From assembly GCA_023384575.1 (NCBI GenBank), contig JAHDVP010000013.1, forward strand, positions 3,406 through 67,405: 64,000 nt of DNA, written 5' to 3'. Position 1 is the stretch's first letter, and each line of letters opens with the position of its first letter. The stretch is from Acidobacteriota bacterium. Lineage in GTDB: Bacteria; Acidobacteriota; Vicinamibacteria; Vicinamibacterales; JAFNAJ01. The notes under the pieces were generated by a model that was not told the DNA's origin, ran no database searches, and worked only from the letters and a program-made list of their open reading frames with translations. A program made the translations under genes and the position numbers. This document shows, piece by piece, positions 25,555-33,956 of this stretch.

Positions 25555-27021
25555 ATGAACAAGCAAGAGAGCTTCACCTCTCGCTGGGGCCTGATTCTGG
25601 CAGGCCTCGGGATGGCCGTGGGCACCGGGAACATGTGGCGCTTTCCGCGCATCGTCGCGCAGAATGGCGGCGCCGCCTTCCTCATCCCCTGGGTGATCTT
25701 CCTGTTCGTCTGGTCGATTCCCCTGCTCGTCACCGAGTTCGCGATGGGCCGGCACAGCCGCCGGGGCGTCGTCGGCGCCTTCACCACGCTCATCGGCCCC
25801 CGCTTCGCCTGGATGGGCGGCTTCGTGGCCGTCACGTGCGTGATGATCCTCTTCTACTACTCGGTGGTCACCGGGTGGACGTTGCGCTACTTCTTCGCCG
25901 CCCTCACCGGCGAGCTGCACGGGGTGAGCCCCGGCGAGTTCTGGGGCGCGTTCACCGGCTCCGGCTGGCAGCCGGTGCTGTTCCACGTGGCGGCCGTGCT
26001 CGTTGGTGCCTGGATCATCCGCCAGGGGGTGGTGAAGGGCATCGAGCGGGCGAACAAGATCCTCATCCCGTCGCTCTTCCTCCTGCTCATCGTCGCGGCG
26101 GTGCGGTCGATCACGCTGCCCGGCTCCGAACGCGGGCTCGAGTTCCTGTTCAACCCCGACCTGACGCCGCTCGCGAGCTACCGGACGTGGCTCGAGGCCC
26201 TCACGCAGTCGGCCTGGTCGACCGGGGCGGGCTGGGGCCTCATCATGACCTACGGCATCTACATGCGGCAGCGCGACGACACCGTGCTGAACGCCACGAC
26301 CATCGGCTTCGGCGACAACTCCGCGTCGCTGCTCGCGGGCATGGCCGTCGTGCCCGTCGCCTTCTCGCTGCTGCCGTCCAACGAGGCCATGGCCGCGATG
26401 GCCGCCGGCAACGAAGGGCTGATGTTCGTCTGGATCCCCCAGCTCTTCGCGCGCATCCCCGGCGGCGGGGCCTTCCTCGTCCTGTTCTTCCTCGCGCTCT
26501 TCTTCGCCGCGCTCTCGTCGCTCATCGCGATGATCGAGCTCGCCACGCGCATCCTGATGGACGGCGGCATGGCACGCCACCGCGCGGTGTCGCTCGTCAC
26601 GGGCGCCGTCATCGTGTGCGGCCTGCCCTCCGCGATGAGCCTGCAGGTGTTCAACAACCAGGACTGGGTGTGGGGCCTCGCGCTCATGCTGAGCGGTGTG
26701 TTCATCGCCTTTGCCGCGCGCCGGTTCGGCACGCGCGCCTTCGCCGAGCAACTGGTGAACACCGCGCCGGGCGGCCTGCGCGCCGGCCGCTTCTGGGAGT
26801 GGACCATCAAGTACCTCGTGCCCGTCGAGTTCGCCCTGATGTTCGGCTGGTGGATCTACCAGGCCGTCTTCGTGTTCGACCCGTCGGGCTGGTGGAACCC
26901 GCTGCACGTCTATTCGGTCGGCACCTGCTTCCTCCAGTGGGGCATCGTCCTGCTGCTCCTCACGAGTTTCAACCGCAAGCTGGCCGCGGCCTCCACGCGC
27001 CAGCCTCTGGAGGCGCGATGA
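25555..27021 (+). CDS. Sodium-dependent amino acid transporter (NSS/SNF family)
   Basis: A 488-residue LeuT-fold transporter with about 11-12 helices. Helix 1 carries the sodium and substrate site GMAVGTGNMWRFP, followed by the family motif GGAAFLIPW; helix 6 and 8 regions include the GAGWGLIMTYG and ALSSLIAMIE segments. The family couples inward amino acid uptake to sodium in the inner membrane. Its stop overlaps the ATG of a 36-residue MetS-like gene, the arrangement known for MetPS methionine/alanine transporters. A secreted M20 amidohydrolase follows, which could supply amino acids for uptake. Confidence 0.95.
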   Translation: MNKQESFTSRWGLILAGLGMAVGTGNMWRFPRIVAQNGGAAFLIPWVIFLFVWSIPLLVTEFAMGRHSRRGVVGAFTTLIGPRFAWMGGFVAVTCVMILFYYSVVTGWTLRYFFAALTGELHGVSPGEFWGAFTGSGWQPVLFHVAAVLVGAWIIRQGVVKGIERANKILIPSLFLLLIVAAVRSITLPGSERGLEFLFNPDLTPLASYRTWLEALTQSAWSTGAGWGLIMTYGIYMRQRDDTVLNATTIGFGDNSASLLAGMAVVPVAFSLLPSNEAMAAMAAGNEGLMFVWIPQLFARIPGGGAFLVLFFLALFFAALSSLIAMIELATRILMDGGMARHRAVSLVTGAVIVCGLPSAMSLQVFNNQDWVWGLALMLSGVFIAFAARRFGTRAFAEQLVNTAPGGLRAGRFWEWTIKYLVPVEFALMFGWWIYQAVFVFDPSGWWNPLHVYSVGTCFLQWGIVLLLLTSFNRKLAAASTRQPLEAR

Positions 27022-27128
27022 GCACCGCGACGCTGTTGATGATGCTCGGACTGCTCGCGTTCAACTGGGGCGGGTTCATCCTGCTGCTCGCCTACGGCGC
27101 GATGCGCGACCAGGACCGGGACGAGTAG
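27018..27128 (+). CDS. MetS family small subunit of NSS transporter
   Basis: A 36-residue peptide, MSTATLLMMLGLLAFNWGG to DQDRDE, starting in a four-base ATGA overlap with the NSS gene. It has one hydrophobic helix (residues 5-28) with the FNWGGF segment typical of the methionine/alanine importer small subunit, and a charged Asp/Arg C-terminal tail. In Corynebacterium the MetS partner is required for MetP transport. It is too short for ordinary gene finders but its position, overlap and sequence make it very likely real. Confidence 0.85.
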   Translation: MSTATLLMMLGLLAFNWGGFILLLAYGAMRDQDRDE

Positions 27129-27142
27129 GGGAGCGTGGGCAG

Positions 27143-28492
27143 ATGCGACACCTCGTGACATTCCGGATCCTGCCGCTCGTCGTCGCGGCTCTGGCGGCCG
27201 TCGCCGGCCCCTCGTCCGCGCAGGCGCCGCCGGCGGCGCTGCACGAGGCCGTCGACGCGCGGGCTGCCGCGGTCGTGCCGAAGGTGGTCGCCTGGCGCCG
27301 CGACTTCCACCAGCATCCTGAGCTCGGCAACCGTGAGTTCCGCACTGCCAAGGTCGTCGCGGCACACCTCGAGTCGCTTGGCCTCGAAGTCCGGACCGGC
27401 GTGGCCCACACGGGGGTCGTCGGCGTGCTGCGGGGCGGCCGTCCGGGCCCAGGCGTCGCCTTGCGGGCCGACATGGACGCCCTGCCCGTGACCGAGGACG
27501 TCGACGTGCCGTTCAGATCGACGGCGCGCGGTGAGTACAACGGGCGCGAGGTCGGCGTGATGCACGCCTGCGGCCACGACACCCATATGGCCATGCTCAT
27601 GGGCGCCGCCGAGGTGCTCGCCTCGATGCGCGACCAACTGGCCGGCACGGTCACCTTCATCTTCCAGCCGGCCGAGGAGGGACCGCCCGAGGGCGAGGAC
27701 GGCGGGGCGAGCCTGATGATCGAGCAGGGCGTGCTCGACGAGCCCAAGGTCGACGCGGTCTTCGGGCTCCACGTGTTCCCCTACGAGGTCGGCACGATCG
27801 CGTTCCGCCCGCGGGGGCTGATGGCCGCGAGCGACACGTTCTCGATTGGCGTCCGCGGGCGCCAGACGCACGGGGCGTTGCCATGGGCGGGCGTCGACCC
27901 CATCGTCGTGGCCTCGCAGATCGTGCTCGGCCTGCAGACGGTGATCAGCCGTCAGTCCGACCTGACGATTGCGCCCGCCATCGTGACGGTCGGGGCGCTG
28001 TCGGGCGGGACGCGCTTCAACATCGTGCCCGACGAGGTGACGATGGCGGGCACCATCCGGACGTTCGACCCGGAGATGCAGCGGCAGATTCACGAGCGCG
28101 TGCGCCGCACGGCCGAGCGCATCGCCGAGAGCGCCGGCGCCACCGCGACGGTCGACATCCGGATCGGCAACCCGGTGACTTACAACGACCCCGACCTCAC
28201 CGAGCGGATGACCCCGTCGCTGCGCCGCGTGGCACCTGGACCGTTCGAGCCGAACACGCAGCCGACGACGACCGCCGAGGACTTCTCGGAGTACCAGCGG
28301 CGTGTACCTGGGCTGTTCTTCTTCTTGGGGATCGCGCCGAAGGGCGCCGACCCGGCGACCGTCGCGCCGAACCACTCGCCGCGGTTCTACGTCGACGAGG
28401 GCGCGCTCGTCACCGGCGTGCGAGCGCTCGCCAGCCTCGCGGTCGACTTCCTCGCGCAGGGCGCCGCAGGAGCTTCGTCCGCGGGCCGCTGA
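27143..28492 (+). CDS. Secreted M20 family amidohydrolase/peptidase
   Basis: A 449-residue binuclear metal amidohydrolase of the M20D subgroup (IAA-amino acid hydrolase, hippurate hydrolase, AbgA/AbgB). Residues 1-27 are a signal peptide (AALAAVAGPSSAQ), so unlike most M20D enzymes it works outside the cytoplasm. Catalytic features: FHQHPELGNREF, the metal site ALRADMDALPV and HACGHDTHMAMLMGAA, EEGPPEGEDGGASLMI, and the C-terminal TAEDFSEYQRRVPGLFF. It is 14 bp after metS and probably co-transcribed with the NSS transporter. It likely cleaves N-acyl or N-aroyl amino acids. Confidence 0.94.
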   Translation: MRHLVTFRILPLVVAALAAVAGPSSAQAPPAALHEAVDARAAAVVPKVVAWRRDFHQHPELGNREFRTAKVVAAHLESLGLEVRTGVAHTGVVGVLRGGRPGPGVALRADMDALPVTEDVDVPFRSTARGEYNGREVGVMHACGHDTHMAMLMGAAEVLASMRDQLAGTVTFIFQPAEEGPPEGEDGGASLMIEQGVLDEPKVDAVFGLHVFPYEVGTIAFRPRGLMAASDTFSIGVRGRQTHGALPWAGVDPIVVASQIVLGLQTVISRQSDLTIAPAIVTVGALSGGTRFNIVPDEVTMAGTIRTFDPEMQRQIHERVRRTAERIAESAGATATVDIRIGNPVTYNDPDLTERMTPSLRRVAPGPFEPNTQPTTTAEDFSEYQRRVPGLFFFLGIAPKGADPATVAPNHSPRFYVDEGALVTGVRALASLAVDFLAQGAAGASSAGR

Positions 28493-28609
28493 GGCTCGGG
28501 CTGCGGCACGGGCCGCCCTTCACACTTCTGCACGGTCCTTCACCGAAACGCGCGGTCCCCCCTGGACCGCCCCTTCTCGACACGCCGGCTGCGACCGAAA
28601 GAGAAGGGC

Positions 28610-28816
28610 ATGAGACACATCACCGACCGGAGCGACGACGTGCCGGCGACGCCGTTCGTGATGGAACGGCGCCGGACGCCCGATCGCCGCGCGGAGTGGC
28701 GCGGCGGCCGGCGCGATGCGGACTGGCTCCACCGCCCTCCCGGCGCCTGGCCGCGCCTCGACGAGCGGCGCGCCACGAGGCGGCCGCGCTTGCTGTCGTC
28801 GCTGAACCTCTGGTGA
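28610..28816 (+). CDS. Small Arg-rich protein with DRR-RGGRR motif
   Basis: A 68-residue basic protein. Its core reads ERRRTPDRRAEWRGGRRDAD followed by W, a repeated RR-x2-DRR-x3-RGGRR pattern that I have the impression recurs in small hypothetical proteins of other high-GC bacteria; function is unknown, and nucleic acid or anion binding is only suggested by charge. A purine-rich ribosome site (AAAGAGAAGG) directly precedes the ATG, which supports translation. It lies 117 bp after the M20 gene and is convergent with the AbgT transporter. No homology search was possible. Confidence 0.5.
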   Translation: MRHITDRSDDVPATPFVMERRRTPDRRAEWRGGRRDADWLHRPPGAWPRLDERRATRRPRLLSSLNLW

Positions 28817-28930
28817 ACGACGGCACCCGTGCCGGACGCGAGGCGCCGCTCCGGCCGCCCTTTGGTGTCGCCCCCCTCTCCCAGGCGCCGCCGTCAGGGG
28901 CGCTGGGCGGAGGGTCGGTCGCCCACTGGC

Positions 28931-30487
28931 TCACGGCGTGTACGTCAGCGGCGCCCCCGGGCCCACCGGCAGCTCGAAGACGATCCAGATGATCAACATC
29001 GGGATGCGCACCAGCGCGAACGTCACCGCGTAGGGCAGCATCAGCGAGATGAGCGTACCGATGCCCACGTCCTTCACGTACTTCTGCGCGAAGACGATGA
29101 CGAGCGGGAAGTACGGCAGCAGCGGCGTCAGGATGTTCGTGTAGGAGTCGCCGATGCGATATGACGCCTGCGTGAGCTCGGGCGAGTAGCCCATCAGCAT
29201 CAGCATCGGCACGAAGATGGGTGCCATGATGGCCCACTTGGCCGACGCGCTGCCGATCATGATGTTGATGAAGGACGCCACCAGCACGAACGCCACGATC
29301 AGCGGCAGACCCGTGAAGCCGATCTGCTGCAGCACGTTCGCGCCGGAGATCGCCACGATCGTGCCGAGGTTCGACCACGCGAAGTAGGCGACGAACTGCG
29401 CCGCGGCGAAGGCCAGCACGATGTAGCCCCCCATGCTGGCCATGGCCTCGGCCGTCATCTTCGCCACGTCCTTGTCGCTCGAGATGCTCCCCGTCACCAT
29501 CCCGTAGGCGAGCCCCGGCAGCAGGAACAGGATGAACATCAGCGCGACGATGCTGGTGAAGAGCGGGGTCAGGCTGCCATCCTCCGCCCTCAGAACCGCG
29601 CCCTGCGGGGCGGCGAGCCAGACCACGCCGACGAGCAGGACGAGCAGCACCGCGCCCGCGACCCACAGCCCCCTGCGCTCGACGGCCGTCAACTCGCCGT
29701 GATCGTCGCCGAGGTCGGCCGTGCCCTCGTACGCGCCGAGCCGTGGCTCGACAATGCGCTCGGTGACGATGGCGCCGGCGATGGCGACGACCGGCACCGA
29801 CGCGGCCATGAAGTACCAGTTCGCCGTCGCGTCGACCCGGTAGGCCGGGTCGATGAGGTGGGCGGCGGGCTCGGTGAACCCGGCAAGCAGCGGGTCGAGC
29901 GACGTCAGCACGAGGTTGGCGCCGAAGCCGCCCGACACGCCCGCGAAGGCGGCGGCGAGACCGGCGAGCGGGTGCCGACCGAGCCCGTAGAAGATGACGG
30001 CGCCGAGCGGGATCAACACGACGTAGCCGGCATCGACGGCAATGCTCGACAGCATGCCCGCCGTGACGACCGACACCGTGATGAGCTTCGGCGGGATGCT
30101 CCCGACGAACGCCCGCAGGCTCGCCGAGATCAGGCCCGACCGTTCGGCCACGCCGATGCCGAGCATCACGACGAGCACGAGCCCGAGGGGCGGGAAATCG
30201 GTGAACGTCTTCACCATCTGCGTGAAGATCCGCTGGAGCTGCGCGCCCTCGAGCAGGCTCACGGCCCGGATCTCCTGGCCGGTGCCCGGATGCACGGCGC
30301 TCACGCCGAAGGCCGCCGCGACGACCGACGCGATAATCACCAGGCCGACGAGCATCGCAAACAGCGTCACCGGCTGCGGGAGGCGGTTGCCGGCCCGCTC
30401 GACGGCGTCGAGCGACCGGAGGACGAGGCGTTGCAGCGCGCCCTCGCGGGCGGGAGTCTTCTTGGCCAACGCGGGATCTCCGTGCAC
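28931..30487 (-). CDS. AbgT family transporter
   Basis: A 518-residue membrane transporter. N-terminal cytoplasmic segment, then AGNRLPQPVTLFAMLVGLVI typical of the AbgT family (p-aminobenzoyl-glutamate transporters, some of which export sulfonamides). Other family marks are SSIAVDAGYVVLIPLGAV, SGGFGANLVLTSLDPL and GSASAKWAIMAPIFVPMLM. About 11-13 helices are visible. In Escherichia coli AbgT works with the M20D hydrolase AbgAB; here an M20D gene lies convergent and close by. A consensus TATAAT on the minus strand at 30543-30548 probably drives it, from within the tail of the upstream reading frame. Confidence 0.94.
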   Translation of the reverse strand: MHGDPALAKKTPAREGALQRLVLRSLDAVERAGNRLPQPVTLFAMLVGLVIIASVVAAAFGVSAVHPGTGQEIRAVSLLEGAQLQRIFTQMVKTFTDFPPLGLVLVVMLGIGVAERSGLISASLRAFVGSIPPKLITVSVVTAGMLSSIAVDAGYVVLIPLGAVIFYGLGRHPLAGLAAAFAGVSGGFGANLVLTSLDPLLAGFTEPAAHLIDPAYRVDATANWYFMAASVPVVAIAGAIVTERIVEPRLGAYEGTADLGDDHGELTAVERRGLWVAGAVLLVLLVGVVWLAAPQGAVLRAEDGSLTPLFTSIVALMFILFLLPGLAYGMVTGSISSDKDVAKMTAEAMASMGGYIVLAFAAAQFVAYFAWSNLGTIVAISGANVLQQIGFTGLPLIVAFVLVASFINIMIGSASAKWAIMAPIFVPMLMLMGYSPELTQASYRIGDSYTNILTPLLPYFPLVIVFAQKYVKDVGIGTLISLMLPYAVTFALVRIPMLIIWIVFELPVGPGAPLTYTP

Positions 30488-30496
30488 ACCCGGGCG

Positions 30497-31636
30497 TCAG
30501 CCGCAGCCAGCGCCGGTGCTTGGGGACGGGGTCTGGCCGCCCATTATACTCAGCCGCCCCGGCTGCGGGGGCAGCCGTGTCGGCCGGGGCCGCGGTCCAG
30601 GGACCGCCATCGGTGGAAGGGCGCCGGTCGGTCCGACGCGCCGTGACGGAAGGTCACCGTCTCCGTGCGGCACCGCCAGCCCTGCCAGCGGCTCCCCTCG
30701 CGAGAGCATGGCCCCGGAAGGGCCGAACTCCTCGCGCCCGCGCGTCCAGATCTGGTGCCAGGTCGGCGACGTCCGCTCGTCGAGCTCGTTGCGGATGAAC
30801 CGGCGTCTCACGCGACGAACGTGGGCGAGGTACTCATCACCCTCGCCGCTTCGCGCCGCGCGAATGCCTCGGTGGTAGGCGCGCACGGCCAGGTCGAGAT
30901 CGCCGTCTGCCTCCGCCAGCATGAGGTCGAACCACACGGCCACGACACGGGTGGCCTGCCACGGGTCGAAGTAGTCCTCGTCGGTCAGCGCGAAATCGAC
31001 GAAGCCCTGCCTCGAGAGCGCGTCGAGCCGGGCGCGGCAGAAGTCTGACGCCTGCGAGAGCCCCAGGTCACGGTTGCCCCGGCTCTCCTGGACGGCGCGG
31101 TGTTCGAACCACGATTCGGCCATCACGATCGCGTTCATCGTGTCGGCGACGCGCTGACGAGCGATCGCATAGGCGATGCCCACGCCGTAGTGCTCGTTCC
31201 AGTACTCCACCATGCGGATGAACGCCATGGCGCGCATCGGCTGAGGCACCTCGTCCCAGTCGAAGACCGTCAGCCGGGCCCAGACCTCGGGACCCGCGAG
31301 CACCTCGCGGTGACGGCCGAACATGGTGTCGACGACCGACGCGCGCAGCGGGTCGGCGACGACGTCCCAGTCGTCGAAGTGCATGCGCCGCCAGATTGCG
31401 GAATCGCGTGCGAAGGCGTGCACCGTGGTCACCTCGCGCAGCTTCTGCCAGGCGGCAGTGACCTGCACCACGACGGGACGGAGGTCGGGTGCCATCCAGA
31501 GCGCCGGGGCCGGCGCGCGCGCGGGCAGCGGGTGGGCCAGCCGGTGGAGCGTGACCTCGTAGGCGACGGCCAGCGCGGTGGCCGCGACGGCCGCCAGGAC
31601 GAGCAGCCACGTCAGCAGGCGTCGGAGCAGGGTCAT
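30497..31636 (-). CDS. Lytic transglycosylase-like (lysozyme-fold) protein with extended C-terminal tail
   Basis: A 379-residue protein with a membrane anchor or signal at residues 5-28 (LTWLLVLAAVAATALAVAY). Residues about 160-210 carry VMAESWFEHRAVQESRGNRD then LGLSQ, the pattern of a Glu-centred soluble lytic transglycosylase active site (Glu about 173). Such enzymes cleave peptidoglycan. The domain seems to end near residue 305; the last 70 residues are Pro/Gly/Arg-rich, without structure, and the DNA coding for them contains the TATAAT and a hairpin that look like the promoter region of the AbgT gene, so the tail may result from a lost stop codon. Confidence 0.75.
   Translation of the reverse strand: MTLLRRLLTWLLVLAAVAATALAVAYEVTLHRLAHPLPARAPAPALWMAPDLRPVVVQVTAAWQKLREVTTVHAFARDSAIWRRMHFDDWDVVADPLRASVVDTMFGRHREVLAGPEVWARLTVFDWDEVPQPMRAMAFIRMVEYWNEHYGVGIAYAIARQRVADTMNAIVMAESWFEHRAVQESRGNRDLGLSQASDFCRARLDALSRQGFVDFALTDEDYFDPWQATRVVAVWFDLMLAEADGDLDLAVRAYHRGIRAARSGEGDEYLAHVRRVRRRFIRNELDERTSPTWHQIWTRGREEFGPSGAMLSRGEPLAGLAVPHGDGDLPSRRVGPTGALPPMAVPGPRPRPTRLPPQPGRLSIMGGQTPSPSTGAGCG
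30543..30548 (-). promoter_or_regulatory. -10 box (TATAAT) for the AbgT gene
   Basis: Perfect TATAAT on the minus strand, 55 bases before the AbgT ATG. A hairpin (CGGCTG and CAGCCG around six bases, 30560-30577) lies directly upstream. It falls inside the tail of the upstream transglycosylase frame. Confidence 0.5.
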
Positions 31637-31747
31637 CGGGGGCCAGGGAGGCGGCCACGCCGCACCACGTGGCGGCCGGTCACGGATTCACTGTACTCTG
31701 GCCACGCCGCGGCCGGTGAACGGCTGCCGCCTCCGACACGAACCCGC

Positions 31748-32413
31748 ATGCGCGTCCGGGCCCTCATCTTCGACTTCGACGGTCTCGTCATCGACAGCGA
31801 GACGCCGCTCTTCGACATCTGGCAGGAGATCTACCGCCGGCACGGTGCCGACCTCACCCTCGACGCGTGGCGGCACGCCCTCGGCACGCAGGGGGGCTTC
31901 GATCCCTACGCGGACCTGGCCGCGCGGACGGGCCTGGTGCTTCCCAGGGACGAGACGGCGGCGCACGTGCGACGCGAGCACATCGCGCGCTGCGAGCGGG
32001 AACCGCTGCTCGCCGGGGTGTCCGAGCGCCTCGCGGAAGCGCGCGGGGCACGCCTGGCCACGGCCGTCGCGTCGAGCAGCCCCCGCTGGTGGGTCGAGCC
32101 GTGGATCGAGCGTCACGGCCTCGGGCCCTCGATCGACACGATCTGCACGCGTGACGACGTCGCGCGCGTGAAGCCGGCCCCCGACCTCTTCCTGCTGGCC
32201 GCCGAACGCCTCGGCGTCGCGCCCGCCGACTGCGTCGTCTTCGAGGACTCGCCAAACGGCGTCCTGGCGGCACGGGCGGCAGGCATGTGGGCGGTGGCCG
32301 TCCCGAATCTCCTGACGCGGTCGTTGTCGTTTCCCGACCCGCATCTCGTCCTGACGTCACTCGGCGACCTCACGCTCGACGAGATCGTCCGACGACTCGA
32401 CGGGTTCACCTGA
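31748..32413 (+). CDS. HAD-superfamily hydrolase, beta-phosphoglucomutase/phosphatase-like
   Basis: A 221-residue HAD enzyme of subfamily IA. Motif I is LIFDFDGLVIDSE (nucleophile Asp 9, acid Asp 11), motif II VASSSPRWW, the Lys is in VKPAPDLFL and motif IV is VVFEDSPNGVLAARAAGM. A helical cap lies between motifs I and II. The family includes beta-phosphoglucomutases and sugar phosphate or phosphoglycolate phosphatases; the substrate is not predictable. A TACTCT box at 31693-31698 may be its -10. Its 3' end overlaps the convergent alcohol dehydrogenase gene by eight bases. Confidence 0.93.
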   Translation: MRVRALIFDFDGLVIDSETPLFDIWQEIYRRHGADLTLDAWRHALGTQGGFDPYADLAARTGLVLPRDETAAHVRREHIARCEREPLLAGVSERLAEARGARLATAVASSSPRWWVEPWIERHGLGPSIDTICTRDDVARVKPAPDLFLLAAERLGVAPADCVVFEDSPNGVLAARAAGMWAVAVPNLLTRSLSFPDPHLVLTSLGDLTLDEIVRRLDGFT

Positions 32414-33419
32414 CGGGGTGCGCCCGGGCTCGATCCCCGGGCACGAGCACGGCGGCGCCTTCGATCCGGCCGTCGCGCAGGCGTGTCAGGGCCAGCTCGG
32501 CATCCTCGATCGGCCAGCGCTCCGTGACCGTGCGGACCGGGACCCGCGGTGCCAGGTCGAAGAACGCGACGCCGTCAGCGCGCGTCAGGTTGGCGACGGA
32601 TCGCACGACGCGTTCGTGCCACAGCCACCTGTACGGCAACGGCGGAATGTCGCTCATGTGGATGCCGGCGCAGACGACGACGCCCCCGCGATCGACCGAC
32701 TGGAGCGCTTCGGCGACCAGACGTCCGACGGGAGCGAAGATGATCGCGGCGTCGAGTCGCTCGGGCGGGCGCCGATCCGAGTCGCCCGCCCACTCGGCGC
32801 CGAGCGATCGGGCAAAGGCCTGGCCGTGCGCGTCGCCCGGGCGCGTGAAGGCGAACACCCGGCGTCCCTCGTGGCGTGCGACCTGCGCCACGATGTGTGC
32901 CGAGGCGCCGAACCCGTAGAGGCCCAGCCGTTCGGCATCGCCCGTCATCCTCAGCGACCGGAACCCGATGAGTCCGGCGCACAGCAGCGGCGCGGCCGAG
33001 ACGTCGTCGTAGGCGTCCGGGATGGGAAACACGTAGCGCGCGTCGGCGACGATGTGCTCCGCGAACCCGCCGGGCCTCGTGTAGCCCGTGAAGGTGGCCG
33101 CCTCGCAGAGGTTCTCGCGGCCCGACTGGCAGAGTCGGCACGCGCGGCAGCTGCCCCCGAGCCACGGCACGCCGACGCGGGCGCCGGGCACGAGCGTTTC
33201 GACCTCGCGACCCGCCGCGACGACGCGGCCGACGACCTCATGGCCGAGCACGAGCGGCAGCGCGGGATCGGGCAGCTCACCGTCGCGAACGTGCAGGTCG
33301 GTCCGACAGACGCCACAGGCGCCCACGGCAATTCGCACCTCGTGCGGGCCGGGTTCAGGGACGGGAAGATCGCGGAGCGCCAGGGCCTGGCCCGGCTGCT
33401 CGAGCAGCATCGCGCGCAT
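32406..33419 (-). CDS. Zinc-dependent alcohol dehydrogenase family protein
   Basis: A 337-residue medium-chain dehydrogenase. Catalytic zinc ligands are Cys in GVCRTDLH and His-Glu in LGHEVVG; the structural zinc site is CRACRLCQSGRENLC with four Cys. The Rossmann part, LGLYGFGASAHIVAQVA, keeps the GxGxxA-type NAD(P) loop. It resembles the AdhT/AdhA-type group that oxidises short alcohols or reduces aldehydes. The chosen ATG (MRAMLLEQ) has an excellent AGGAGG ribosome site; a longer frame reaching 34013 is rejected because it runs through the divergent promoter. A TATCCT -10 candidate (33457-33462, minus) lies 37 bases upstream. Confidence 0.94.
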   Translation of the reverse strand: MRAMLLEQPGQALALRDLPVPEPGPHEVRIAVGACGVCRTDLHVRDGELPDPALPLVLGHEVVGRVVAAGREVETLVPGARVGVPWLGGSCRACRLCQSGRENLCEAATFTGYTRPGGFAEHIVADARYVFPIPDAYDDVSAAPLLCAGLIGFRSLRMTGDAERLGLYGFGASAHIVAQVARHEGRRVFAFTRPGDAHGQAFARSLGAEWAGDSDRRPPERLDAAIIFAPVGRLVAEALQSVDRGGVVVCAGIHMSDIPPLPYRWLWHERVVRSVANLTRADGVAFFDLAPRVPVRTVTERWPIEDAELALTRLRDGRIEGAAVLVPGDRARAHPVR

Positions 33420-33665
33420 GGACGTGCCTCCTGCGTGGCGCGAACGACTGTCGGTCAGGATAGCGTGGATTGCCGGCGGCCGGCTGGCTGAGGTCGGGAC
33501 CGTCGGGTGTCCGGCGTGCTCTCTGGGTGCGAAAACCGCTGCAGCTTCTGGCGCGGCCCCACCCCTCGCGGACGGCCTCGCGGACGTCGGGAGGCCCCCG
33601 TCCGCCAACCTGTGGCAGAATCGAGGCTCCGCAGACAGGGCGATATGGCGCGAGGAGAACGAAAG

Positions 33666-33956
33666 ATGACGGTCGACGAGCTGAGGGCGACCCTCGGTGA
33701 GGAGGAGCCTCCCGATGGGCTCGACGACGCGCTTGTCGCCCTCTGGCACGAGGCGAAGGGCGACTGGGCGCGGGCCCACGCGGTGGTGCAGGACCTGTCG
33801 TCGCCTGAGGCGGCGCTCGTCCATGCCTACCTTCATCGGAAGGAAGGCGACCTCGCCAACGCACGGTACTGGTATCGCCGCGCGTCGGCCACCGAAGCCA
33901 CTGGCGCGCTCGACGACGAATGGCGGGCCATCGCCGCGGCCCTGCTCGATAGGTGA
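33666..33956 (+). CDS. Small hypothetical protein, helical
   Basis: A 96-residue acidic, mostly helical protein (MTVDELRATLGEEEPPDGLD, then ALVALWHEAKGDWARAHAVV, and HRKEGDLANARYWYRRA). The Trp/Ala helix pairs resemble a tetratricopeptide-like fold, and similar short proteins are widespread in soil bacteria without an assigned role. GAGGAG at 33651-33656 sets the ATG at 33666. The stop is overlapped by the GTG of the next gene (GTGA), implying coupled translation with a thioredoxin-like exported protein. A CAGAAT box some 50 bases upstream could be the -10. Confidence 0.75.
   Translation: MTVDELRATLGEEEPPDGLDDALVALWHEAKGDWARAHAVVQDLSSPEAALVHAYLHRKEGDLANARYWYRRASATEATGALDDEWRAIAAALLDR

Noticed and set aside
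31100-31747. Upstream extension of the HAD hydrolase frame
   Set aside because: It lies antisense to the transglycosylase gene and ends exactly where the HAD motif I start is; ATG at 31748 fits the family.
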